Positions 8,283 to 15,810 of a stretch of 27,608 bases of DNA are shown in pieces. Position 1 is the first letter of the stretch, and the number at the start of each line of letters is the position of its first letter. The stretch covers positions 1,852 to 29,459 of the forward strand of contig DCQM01000203.1 of the NCBI GenBank assembly GCA_002323895.1, written 5' to 3'. Position numbers and translations under genes: made by a program. The notes under the pieces are model-generated. The model was not told where the DNA came from. It did no database searches and was given only the letters and a program-made list of their open reading frames with translations. Origin of the DNA: Akkermansiaceae bacterium UBA1518 (lineage in GTDB: Bacteria > Verrucomicrobiota > Verrucomicrobiia > Verrucomicrobiales > Akkermansiaceae).

Positions 8283-9500
8283 TTACTTCGCAGAAGACGA
8301 AACGACTTCTCCATCAATAATAACATGGGTGGTGTGGGTAGTCGTTTCCAGTGGATCGCCATCAAAGAGCGCGAGGTCGGCATGCTTCCCTTTTTCGAGG
8401 GATCCGATTTCCTTGTCCAAGCCCAAAATCTCAGCTGGCTGAATAGTGCAGGCGGCAAGCGCCACTTCCTGGGGAAGACCATAGGCCGCGGCCATCGCTG
8501 CTTCAAAGTGAACCACGCGGGTCTTCGGAACATAAGTCTCGTAACCGGACTGGAAGGCAAACGGAATGTCGGCTTTGTGAAGCTTCGCTGCGAGAGTGAA
8601 AGTCATATTTTCAAGATCACCATAGGGGCGCCCCATCGTGGGGTGAACCATGACAGGAACTCCGGCAGCCTTGATTTCTTCGAGGAGCAGATAAGCCTCG
8701 GCGGCCCCATCGAGAATGAGATCGAAGCCAAATTCTTCCTGTAGGCGAAGGGCTGCAGCGATGTCCTGATGACGTTGCGCGTTAACGAGGAGCGGAGTTT
8801 TTTTGTTGAGAATATCAACAAGCACATCGAGGCGGAGATTAGGAGCCGGAGCATCTTTCTCCTTATCAGCTTTCGCTTCTTCTATCTTAAGGCGACGAGA
8901 CTGACCTTTCATGAGCTCTGCCCGCAGCATCGCAATTGCCTTAGATCGCGTGCCGGGAGATTTACTAAGTGCCTTGGAACCTAAGGTTGAAGCAACTGCC
9001 GAAGTAGGAACGAGAGTGTCCTTTATAGAAGTGATGGAGGGCACATTGGTCTTTACCACCATGAGCTGTCCCGACATGAGGGTTCCCGGAGCATGGCCGG
9101 TATGAACGGTGGTGACACCCAAATCACGAAGCCATTTCACGAGGGGATCACGACCATTATAAGCATCAACCGCACGGAGTTCCGGTTGCATCGGCGATGA
9201 GTTTTCAAGTTGCTCCTGATCATGCTTGGGAGAATTAAGAATTCCGGACAAGCCGACAGTTGAATGGGCATCAATAATCCCCGGCATGGCAACCTTAGCT
9301 GTAAGAGTTTGATGGCCTACCGGGATCTTGATTTTGGAAGCAGGTCCAACCGCAAGGATTTTCCCGTTTTTCCCACAGAGGACGATCCCGTTTTTGATCG
9401 GTTTTAAATCACCAGTCATGGTGAATAGGAGGTCGGCTTTGACTGCAAGCTGACCATGGGCAACTGCAGCAAAGGCGAGAGTGAGAAGTAATTTAAACAT
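8283..9500 (-). CDS. Amidohydrolase-like protein with degenerate metal site (predicted pseudoenzyme)
   Basis: A 405-aa exported protein with the imidazolonepropionase/prolidase-like amidohydrolase fold. The ATG at 9500 is chosen over upstream options (frame open to 9773) because a signal peptide MFKLLLTLAFAAVAHG follows it and the longer form would run far into the upstream gene. Fold landmarks are conserved: GKILAVGP, AMPGIIDAHS, GVTTVHTGHAPG, LRLQEEFGFD, GSLEKGKHADLALFDGDP. The metal ligands are not: HxH reads H79-S-T81, the VHAHR motif reads V-N240-A-Q242-R, the HGxE His is Asp264, and the catalytic Asp is Gly319 in FQSGYE. The intact paralogue directly upstream (19 bp) has all of these. 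It probably does not catalyse metal-dependent hydrolysis and may act as a partner subunit or binding protein. The phosphoesterase follows after 32 bp. Confidence 0.88.
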   Translation of the reverse strand: MFKLLLTLAFAAVAHGQLAVKADLLFTMTGDLKPIKNGIVLCGKNGKILAVGPASKIKIPVGHQTLTAKVAMPGIIDAHSTVGLSGILNSPKHDQEQLENSSPMQPELRAVDAYNGRDPLVKWLRDLGVTTVHTGHAPGTLMSGQLMVVKTNVPSITSIKDTLVPTSAVASTLGSKALSKSPGTRSKAIAMLRAELMKGQSRRLKIEEAKADKEKDAPAPNLRLDVLVDILNKKTPLLVNAQRHQDIAAALRLQEEFGFDLILDGAAEAYLLLEEIKAAGVPVMVHPTMGRPYGDLENMTFTLAAKLHKADIPFAFQSGYETYVPKTRVVHFEAAMAAAYGLPQEVALAACTIQPAEILGLDKEIGSLEKGKHADLALFDGDPLETTTHTTHVIIDGEVVSSSAK

Positions 9501-9519
9501 TGTATGAGTTGGTGAAAAA

Positions 9520-10851
9520 TTATCGATAGAAGCAGCAGCCGGAAGCCTCGCGATTATGTCCAGCACCGTATCCTCCTTCGGCAAAAAGGCGGTCAGTTGG
9601 GTTCTCGAGGTCAAAGACCTTCTCACCTTCGATATGAGTCTCAAGGACGCGGGTATAGATTGAAAAAGGGTCTCCTGAGAGTATGACGAAGTCTGCTTGC
9701 TTTCCCTGGTCGAGGGAGCCAATCGAATCATCAAGATCAAGCATCTTTGCCCCAGCGAGCGTGAGACCTTCAAGAGCCTTTTGGCGACTCATTCCCGCCC
9801 GCACCCCAACGGCGGCATTGCGAAGAAACCAGCGTGAATCGTTGATTGGGTCATCCGTATGGAAAGCCGTCACTACTCCACGTTTGGAAAGCTCGGCGCC
9901 GTTTTTCCACTCGAAATCGCGAGCCTCTAATTTCCCCCCAGGTGAATCAAGGAAGATAATGGAGCAAGGCACGTCTGCTTCGGCAATCTCATCAGCCACC
10001 TTCCACGCTTCTGAAACGTGGTGCAGAACGACTTTGAAGCCGAACTCCTCCTTAAGACGAAGCACCGTGAGGATGTCATCATGGCGATGGGTATGATGAT
10101 GGACAGTTCTCTTCCCCTCGAGAATGTCAGCCAGAGTCTCAAGAGCGAGGTCACGCTCGAAGGCTTCATCTGGCTTCTCCTCCGTATGCTTCTTGCGCTT
10201 CTTAAGATAAGCTTGAGCATCAATGAATTTTTGACGAACAAGAGCGGCAGACTTACCACGAGTTCCCGGAAAGGGCCCGCTATCGCGGATCGAATTGGTT
10301 CCATTCGCCATCTTAACTCCATACGCCAACGAACCGTCCGCACGCTTGATCGTGAGATCATCAACGATGTTTCCTTTACGAAGTTTCAGGTAAATCGTTT
10401 GGCCGGAGAGCAAGTGTCCGGAGCCGGACATCAGATTGGCCGTGGTGATACCTCCGGCACGAGCCTTATTGATAGAGGTATTACGGACATCAATGGAATC
10501 AAAGACACGAACCTCGGGCTGAATCGGTGATGAAGAATCGGCCCCAGCCACCGAACCAATGTGAGAATGGGTGCAAATAAGACCAGGAATAATGGTCTTG
10601 CCAGTAGCGTCAATCACCTCGGCTTCAGCCGGTATCTTTACACCCTCCGAAGTTCCAACCGCCAGAATCGTATCACCCTTAATGAGCAAAGTTCCCTCCT
10701 CAATCTTCGGAGATGAAACGGGATAAATGGTGACATTAGTATAGGCTAAGACCTTGACTTCAGATTTGCTTGATTCCTGAGCAGAGGAAAAGAAAAAAGG
10801 CAATAAAAGGAATGGAGCCATAGCAATGGCAATGAGATTGCGGGAACGCAT
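9520..10851 (-). CDS. Secreted imidazolonepropionase-like amidohydrolase (metal site intact)
   Basis: A 443-aa exported amidohydrolase. Residues 1-24 are a signal peptide (FFFSSAQ). The small beta domain is followed by the TIM barrel with TH95SH97, the tandem-His segment H251-H-H253-T-H255-R-H-D-D, LHH278VSE, and the catalytic Asp333 in HTDDP, giving a full set of metal ligands for this superfamily. The C-terminal GSLDQGKQADFVILSGDP motif is typical. Such secreted enzymes hydrolyse cyclic amides, dipeptides or related C-N bonds; the substrate here is unknown. The C-terminus is unusual, GHNREASGCCFYR, with a Cys pair. It is the first gene of an operon with the degenerate paralogue (19 bp away) and the metallophosphoesterase. 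It diverges from the MDR oxidoreductase across 100 bp. Confidence 0.92.
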   Translation of the reverse strand: MRSRNLIAIAMAPFLLLPFFFSSAQESSKSEVKVLAYTNVTIYPVSSPKIEEGTLLIKGDTILAVGTSEGVKIPAEAEVIDATGKTIIPGLICTHSHIGSVAGADSSSPIQPEVRVFDSIDVRNTSINKARAGGITTANLMSGSGHLLSGQTIYLKLRKGNIVDDLTIKRADGSLAYGVKMANGTNSIRDSGPFPGTRGKSAALVRQKFIDAQAYLKKRKKHTEEKPDEAFERDLALETLADILEGKRTVHHHTHRHDDILTVLRLKEEFGFKVVLHHVSEAWKVADEIAEADVPCSIIFLDSPGGKLEARDFEWKNGAELSKRGVVTAFHTDDPINDSRWFLRNAAVGVRAGMSRQKALEGLTLAGAKMLDLDDSIGSLDQGKQADFVILSGDPFSIYTRVLETHIEGEKVFDLENPTDRLFAEGGYGAGHNREASGCCFYR

Positions 10852-10939
10852 GATGTTGGGACGCTAGCAGAGCAGACCCATCCGGGGAAAGCGTGGAATC
10901 TGGTATTGCTCTCTCGCAGAAACGTTTTTTAGCCTCCAG

Positions 10940-10951
10940 ACTGACGTCAGT
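10940..10951. promoter_or_regulatory. 12-bp perfect palindrome abutting an ATG, possible operator
   Basis: ACTGACGTCAGT is a perfect inverted repeat whose last base is directly before the ATG at 10952. It sits in the 100-bp divergent region between the amidohydrolase operon and the MDR gene. It could be an operator for a dimeric regulator. As it has no loop, it is unlikely to act as an RNA hairpin. Confidence 0.35.
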
Positions 10952-11962
10952 ATGAAAGCCATTCAGTTTATTAGAAATAGCAGCGAGGAAGGCTCAGCTA
11001 CAGATATCGAACTTCCCCGCCCCAAGGCTACCGGTCGCGATATCCTGGTGCAAATCGAAGCAATTGCTATGAACCCTGTTGATTACAAGGTTCGGCCAGC
11101 TGAAAGCGAGCCCCCGAAGGTTGTAGGCTTCGATGCGGCCGGAACGGTTGTCGAAACCGGTGAGACCGTCACTCTTTTTCAAGAGGGGGATCTAGTTTAC
11201 TATGCCGGAGATGTGACGAGATCCGGTACTAATTCCGAATTTCAGCTGGTTGATGAACGTCTTGTTGCAAAGCGCCCGACTTCGCTAGATGCCGCCAATA
11301 GTGCCTCCCTTCCCCTCACTTCGCTTACCGCTTGGGAGGCTCTCTTTGATCAGCTTGGCATCGACCCAGAGACCCCCGATAATAATAAGAACAAGAGGCT
11401 TTTGATCATCGGAGGCGCGGGAGGAGTGGGTTCTATTGCCATCCAACTAGCCAAACTCGCGGGGCTCATTGTGGTGGCCACAGCCTCACGAGAGGAAAGT
11501 TCGGATTGGTGCCGAAATTTTGGAGCCGACCACATTATCAATCACCACGAAGATCTACCATCCCAACTAAAACTCCTGGGGTTTGAGACGGTCGATTACA
11601 TCGCTAACTTCAATGAGATCGATGGTGTTTGGGAAGCTATGGCAGAAATGATTGCACCCCAAGGAGGGATTGCCCTCATCACCGGGCATCAAACTCAACT
11701 CGACTTCGGTGGCGCCTTCAAACTCAAGAGCGCCAAAATCTGTTGGGAGTTTATGTTCACCCGCTCAATGTTTCAAACCGATGATATGATCGCGCAGCAT
11801 CATATCCTAGAGAAGGTCGCCCAATTAGTCGATCGTGGGAAACTCATCGCTACCGCAAACAAGTGCATAACCCCCATCAACGCGAAAAACATTCTTGAAG
11901 GTCACCGCCGTCTTGAATCCGGAACAACGATCGGCAAAATTGTCCTCTCCGGATGGGAGTAA
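10952..11962 (+). CDS. MDR oxidoreductase, zinc-type alcohol dehydrogenase-like (quinone reductase-like)
   Basis: A 336-aa cytoplasmic NAD(P)H-dependent oxidoreductase of the medium-chain dehydrogenase/reductase superfamily. It is closest in pattern to the 'zinc-type alcohol dehydrogenase-like' group (TIGR02817). The catalytic domain has AIAMNPVDYKVRP (37-49) and GFDAAGTVVETG (59-70). The Rossmann loop is GGAGGVGSIAIQLAKLAG (154-171), followed by VVATASREES. The catalytic-zinc Cys and His ligands of classical alcohol dehydrogenases are absent at the expected places, so it is probably a zinc-independent reductase acting on quinones or reactive enones. No signal peptide is present, which makes it the one clearly cytoplasmic product in the window. 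It is divergent from the amidohydrolase operon; the S51 peptidase gene starts 84 bp downstream. Confidence 0.93.
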   Translation: MKAIQFIRNSSEEGSATDIELPRPKATGRDILVQIEAIAMNPVDYKVRPAESEPPKVVGFDAAGTVVETGETVTLFQEGDLVYYAGDVTRSGTNSEFQLVDERLVAKRPTSLDAANSASLPLTSLTAWEALFDQLGIDPETPDNNKNKRLLIIGGAGGVGSIAIQLAKLAGLIVVATASREESSDWCRNFGADHIINHHEDLPSQLKLLGFETVDYIANFNEIDGVWEAMAEMIAPQGGIALITGHQTQLDFGGAFKLKSAKICWEFMFTRSMFQTDDMIAQHHILEKVAQLVDRGKLIATANKCITPINAKNILEGHRRLESGTTIGKIVLSGWE

Positions 11963-12046
11963 CCAGCAACGCAGCATCACCTCGTTCCAAAACTTTTGAG
12001 CGGAGTTTGGTTGTGCTTCTTATGAAAACCGCGATCCTCAACGCCC

Positions 12047-12952
12047 ATGGTTCGATCATTTATTCTTACGTCACTCGCCCTGATTTTTTCTGAAGGCTCT
12101 GCTCATTCGAAAGAACAACCTCAACCCATTGTTGGTCCAAAAAATGGCTCTTTAGTCATTATGGGCGGGGGAGGAAAAGACCGAACCTTCCCCCAAATCT
12201 TCGCCCACTTTATCAAGCTGGCCGGAGGGAAGGATGCTAGGATCGTTATCGTTCCAACTGCTGCATCTAGTTCCCCTGATCATAACTACCAGCGCTCTTG
12301 GTCGCTTGACCTTGCAAAATCAATGGGGGTGCAGAAGGCCGCGATTCTGCACTCCCACAGTCGTGAGACTGCTGACACCGAAGCCTTCGCCGAACCATTA
12401 AAAACCGCCACCGGGGTCTGGTTTGGCGGTGGGCGACAGTGGAGATTCACCAAAGCTTATGGCGGGACCCTGACTGAGAAGGAATTTCACAAAGTGCTCG
12501 AACGAGGTGGAGTAATTGGAGGGTCATCGGCTGGCGCGAGCATACAAGGATCCTTCCTCGCCCGCGGTGACACCAGCGGCAACACCATCATGGTTGGTGA
12601 CGTTCAGCAAGGATTCGGCTTCATGAAAAACACTGCCATCGATCAGCACCTCATTGCTCGCGGACGGCAAAAAGATCTTCTTAAAGTCCTAGAAGATCCA
12701 AGAAAGAAAATGCGAAGGGAATTCAATCGAGCAGAACTCCTGGGGATCGGAATCGACGAAGACGTGGCCATCGTGGTGAAAGGTGACCGATTCAGCATCA
12801 TCGGCAAAGACCAAGGCATGGTGCTAGTTTACGATCCCAAATCTTGGAAAAAAGATACACCCGACACCAAAAAGTGGGTGACTTTAAAAAAAGGGGATCA
12901 GTATGATCTGGCTCACCGAGTAATCATTTCAGCTCCAGCCACAAAAAAATAA
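12047..12952 (+). CDS. Exported cyanophycinase-like peptidase (family S51)
   Basis: A 301-aa protein with a signal peptide (residues 1 to about 20, ending SEGSAHS). The S51 fold shows VIMGGGGK (38-44), IVPTAAS (68-74), the WFGGGRQ loop (125-131), the nucleophile elbow GGSS161AG, the DQH201LIARGRQ segment holding the catalytic His of cyanophycinases, and GIGIDE238. These match cyanophycinase, which cleaves beta-aspartyl-arginine dipeptides from cyanophycin, better than peptidase E, which is shorter. Export suggests use of external polymer rather than a storage granule, and no cyanophycin synthetase is in the window. An isoaspartyl-peptidase role is the main alternative. The His-rich Tat protein begins 48 bp later, so co-transcription is possible. 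Confidence 0.9.
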   Translation: MVRSFILTSLALIFSEGSAHSKEQPQPIVGPKNGSLVIMGGGGKDRTFPQIFAHFIKLAGGKDARIVIVPTAASSSPDHNYQRSWSLDLAKSMGVQKAAILHSHSRETADTEAFAEPLKTATGVWFGGGRQWRFTKAYGGTLTEKEFHKVLERGGVIGGSSAGASIQGSFLARGDTSGNTIMVGDVQQGFGFMKNTAIDQHLIARGRQKDLLKVLEDPRKKMRREFNRAELLGIGIDEDVAIVVKGDRFSIIGKDQGMVLVYDPKSWKKDTPDTKKWVTLKKGDQYDLAHRVIISAPATKK

Positions 12953-13000
12953 TCCGGTTTCATGCACAACTTCATCGATTGCCTTCAATAACCTTCCGCT

Positions 13001-14485
13001 ATGAATTTTCACCCTTCTCGACGCAATATCATCCAAACGGGCGCAGCCGCCGGCGCTCTAGGTTTCCTCTCAAGAATTCCCTTACTCGGTAAAGAAGATG
13101 TCCAAGTTGACCCTAGCCAAGTTCAGTTTCGTCCGGAAATCGAACCACTTGTCAGACTTCTTGAAGAGACTCCCCGCGAGAGGCTCCTCGAAGAAGTCGC
13201 ATCAAGAATCAAAAAGGGGACGACTTATCGGGAAATCCTGAGTTCACTTCTACTCGCCGGCGTTCGCAATATTCAACCTCGTCCGGTTGGCTTCAAATTC
13301 CATGCCGTTTTAGTCGTCAACTCTGCTCACCTCGCGAGCTTACGTTCCCCCGACTCAGATCGCTGGCTCCCCATTTTCTGGGCGCTCGATTACTTTAAAT
13401 CTTCGCAAGCGCGCGACATCAAGGAAGGCGACTGGACAATGACAGCCGTGAGGGAGAGGGAAGTTCCTTCGGCGAGTAAAGCCCGCGACTTGTTCCGCGA
13501 AGGGCTGAATCAGTGGGATGAAGAAAAAGTCGATGCCGCAACTGCTGGGCTGGCACGCACGGTTGGAGCTCAGGAAACCTTCGACCTTTTCGCGCGCTTT
13601 GGAGCCCGCGACTTTCGCGATATTGGCCATAAGGCCATCTACGTGGCTAACAGCTGGCGCACCTTACAGACGGTAGGCTGGAAGCACTCGGAGCCCGTCC
13701 TTCGTTCACTCGGCTACGCCCTTCTGCAACACGATGGAAGCAATCCCGCACAAAGTGATCACGAGGCCGATCGGCCGGGTCGTCTTAACGAGAAGCTTAT
13801 CCACGAAATTCGTGAAGATTGGCAACGGGGCGAATTAAAGAACGAGGCCACCGGCGAAATGCTGGATGTGCTGCGCGATGGAACTTGGGAGGCCGCAAGT
13901 CGTAAAGTCGTGGAATTACTCAACAAAGGCTCATCGCCCCAGTCCGTCTGGGACGGACTTTTCCAACACGCTTCGGAAATGCTCATGCGGCTCCCAGGAA
14001 TCATTTCTCTCCATGCGAGCACCACTACAAATGCGCTCTATCACGCCCATCAACACACTTCGAATGATGAGACGCGACGTTTTCTCCTTCTCCAAAATGC
14101 CGCATTCTTAACCATGTTTCGAGACCGCGGTGGAATCAAAGACGGGATCAAAGTCGACCAATTCGAGCGTGCCGATGGAACTCCCAGCATTGACGAGATC
14201 TTCGCCGATATTACCAACAACAAAGAGAAGGCTGCACGTAAAGCTCTCGCTTACCTCAAATCGGCCAAAGACCCAAAACCCTTTATGCGTGAAGCCCAAC
14301 GTTTGATCTACCTTAAGGGAACTGGATCCCACGATTACAAATTTAGTTCGGCCATCCTTGAAGATTACCACCACATCTCGCCAAAGATGCGTGACCGCTT
14401 TCTCGCCGCTAGTGTCTTTTGGCTTCAGGGCTCGGGTAAAAAAGACACCGACCTCGTGGCTCGAACCCGCGCAGCAATAAGCTGA
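13001..14485 (+). CDS. Unrecognised Tat-exported protein, internally duplicated, His-rich helices
   Basis: A 494-aa protein I cannot assign to a characterised family. It starts with a Tat-like signal (SRRNIIQTG, then AAAGALGFL). The rest is mostly helical and, by eye, built of two copies. Repeat 1 (about 55-245) has FHAVLVVNSAH (His101, Asn107, His110), IGHKAIYVANSW (His210) and KHSEPVLRSLGYALLQ (His229). Repeat 2 (about 293-478) has LHASTTTNALYHAHQH (His338, Asn344, His348), GSHDYKFSSAIL (His444) and HHISPKMRD (His457-458) ending FWLQ. The offsets between matching His are about 230-237 residues throughout, which supports duplication. The paired His on helices suggest a metal or haem site. 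A distant likeness to questin-oxidase-type helical oxygenases crossed my mind but is not supported by a clear motif. The DUF3500 gene follows after 43 bp. Confidence 0.88.
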   Translation: MNFHPSRRNIIQTGAAAGALGFLSRIPLLGKEDVQVDPSQVQFRPEIEPLVRLLEETPRERLLEEVASRIKKGTTYREILSSLLLAGVRNIQPRPVGFKFHAVLVVNSAHLASLRSPDSDRWLPIFWALDYFKSSQARDIKEGDWTMTAVREREVPSASKARDLFREGLNQWDEEKVDAATAGLARTVGAQETFDLFARFGARDFRDIGHKAIYVANSWRTLQTVGWKHSEPVLRSLGYALLQHDGSNPAQSDHEADRPGRLNEKLIHEIREDWQRGELKNEATGEMLDVLRDGTWEAASRKVVELLNKGSSPQSVWDGLFQHASEMLMRLPGIISLHASTTTNALYHAHQHTSNDETRRFLLLQNAAFLTMFRDRGGIKDGIKVDQFERADGTPSIDEIFADITNNKEKAARKALAYLKSAKDPKPFMREAQRLIYLKGTGSHDYKFSSAILEDYHHISPKMRDRFLAASVFWLQGSGKKDTDLVARTRAAIS

Positions 14486-14528
14486 GATTTTTTTACAACC
14501 TTCGTTCATTCTTCGGGTTTCTTTTCTT

Positions 14529-15704
14529 GTGAAATCCTTTGTCTTTATCGCCTTTTTTCTCTCAACACTTAGCCAAATCTCAGAAGCACAGCGCCGTGGA
14601 GGCGGAGGCCGTTTTGCCGAGATGGAAAAAAAAGCCATCGCCGAACCCTTCAAAGGGGTCACGGCCAATGGCAAAGTTGAGAAAGGCCTCTTCGAAATTC
14701 GGTCGACCGGAGTCAAAACCACCGCCGTGAGAGAAGCTGCGCAAACCTTTCTTACGGAGCTGACTGCTGAACAAAGGGCCAAGACTAAATTTCCCGTCGA
14801 TGACGATGAGTGGCGTCGTTGGGCAAACCAACACAGCCTTCCTCGACAAGGCGTCTCGTTTGAAGAAATGAACGAAACCCAACGTGACCTCGCTTTCAAG
14901 ATGATCGGAGCTGGCCTCAGCGCAAAGGGCCTCAAAACGACTCAAGACATCATGAAGCTCAATCACACGATTGCTGAGCTCAGCGGGCGTGAGGGTGCAT
15001 ACGGTTACGGCCGCTGGGCCTACTTCATCACCATTATGGGTGATCCCTCGGACACCAAACCATGGGGGTTCCAGTTTGATGGACACCATTGCATCATTAA
15101 CTATTTCATTCTAAAGGATCAGGTCGTCATGACCCCTCTCTTCCTTGGGTCCGAGCCAGTTTGGGCTGAGAAAGGGAAATACAAGGGCACAATCGTCCTC
15201 CAAGAAGAGCAAAATCAGGCCCTTGCCTTAATCCGTAGCTTGGACAAAAAACAGAAAAAGAAAGCGGTTCTCAAAAGTGAAAAAGACGGAACCAACACCA
15301 ATACCGAAGCTTTTCATGACAATGCCATTATTCCTTATCAGGGAATCCTGATCTCTGAACTCACACCAGATCAGAAGGCCGCATTTCTAAAGCTCACTGG
15401 CCTCTGGATCGGAAATCTGAAGGAAGGCCACGCCAAAGTGAAGATGGAGGAAATCGAAAAACACCTCGACCGCACCCGCTTTGCATGGATCGGCAAAATG
15501 GATGAAAATTCGGTCTTCTACTATCGCATTCACAGCCCAGTCGTCCTCATCGAATTTGATCACCAACGCCCCATCGCGCTAGGCCGTAGCCGCACTGCGA
15601 CCCGCCAGCATATTCACGCCACGGTGCGCACCCCGAACGGGAATGACTATGGCAAGGACCTGTTAAAACAGCACTTGCACGACCACCATCATCCCAAAAA
15701 ATGA
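14529..15704 (+). CDS. Exported DUF3500 protein
   Basis: A 391-aa protein with a signal peptide (residues 1 to about 20, QISEA-Q) and the DUF3500 domain. Hallmarks are PWGFQFDGHH (His186-His187), TPLFLGSEP (202-210), IHSPVVLIEFDHQ (His335, Asp344, His345), RQHIHATVRTPNGNDYG (His361, His363, Asp373) and a final LLKQHLHDHHH. The many conserved His and Asp residues suggest a metal site; the function of the family is not established. The start is GTG at 14529, supported by the signal peptide; no upstream ATG gives a better one. It lies 43 bp behind the duplicated His-rich Tat protein, so the two are probably one transcript and may work together in the periplasm. The His-rich C-terminus overlaps a hairpin at the stop codon. 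Confidence 0.9.
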   Translation: MKSFVFIAFFLSTLSQISEAQRRGGGGRFAEMEKKAIAEPFKGVTANGKVEKGLFEIRSTGVKTTAVREAAQTFLTELTAEQRAKTKFPVDDDEWRRWANQHSLPRQGVSFEEMNETQRDLAFKMIGAGLSAKGLKTTQDIMKLNHTIAELSGREGAYGYGRWAYFITIMGDPSDTKPWGFQFDGHHCIINYFILKDQVVMTPLFLGSEPVWAEKGKYKGTIVLQEEQNQALALIRSLDKKQKKKAVLKSEKDGTNTNTEAFHDNAIIPYQGILISELTPDQKAAFLKLTGLWIGNLKEGHAKVKMEEIEKHLDRTRFAWIGKMDENSVFYYRIHSPVVLIEFDHQRPIALGRSRTATRQHIHATVRTPNGNDYGKDLLKQHLHDHHHPKK

Positions 15705-15712
15705 TGGTCGTG
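15678..15712. terminator. Hairpin over the DUF3500 stop codon
   Basis: CACGACC (15678-15684) pairs with GGTCGTG (15706-15712) and ATCAT (15688-15692) with ATGAT (15701-15705), with a 3-nt bulge and an 8-nt loop. It spans the stop codon. No T-run follows, so it may protect the mRNA end rather than terminate transcription. Confidence 0.3.
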
Positions 15713-15775
15713 GCAGGAGCGATTGAGAAAAGCGGATGATGATCTCAAAGAACCCAAGGCGATCTGAGATTTCTT

Positions 15776-15804
15776 CAAGAACTCTTCGAAGAAGAAGAGT
15801 CTTG
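15776..15804. terminator. Hairpin between convergent genes, possible bidirectional terminator
   Basis: CAAGA (15776-15780) pairs with TCTTG (15800-15804) and CTCTTC (15782-15787) with GAAGAG (15794-15799), with one bulged A and a 6-nt loop. This gives 11 perfect pairs in the gap between the convergent DUF3500 and isomerase genes. No T-run follows on either strand. Confidence 0.4.
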
Positions 15805-15810
15805 GCGGGA

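Noticed and set aside
9501..9773. N-terminal extension of the degenerate amidohydrolase (open to 9773)
   Set aside because: It would overlap the last 254 bases of the upstream amidohydrolase, has no domain, and the internal ATG at 9500 is followed by a clean signal peptide.
12022..12093. Short 23-codon open frame overlapping the start of the S51 peptidase gene
   Set aside because: It could be a regulatory leader peptide, but it has no ribosome binding site, no stall-type motif and no hairpin nearby; chance is the simpler explanation.
14108..14935. Long minus-strand open frame across two plus-strand genes
   Set aside because: It lies antisense to the duplicated His protein and the DUF3500 gene, both with clear signals, and its translation has no recognisable domain.
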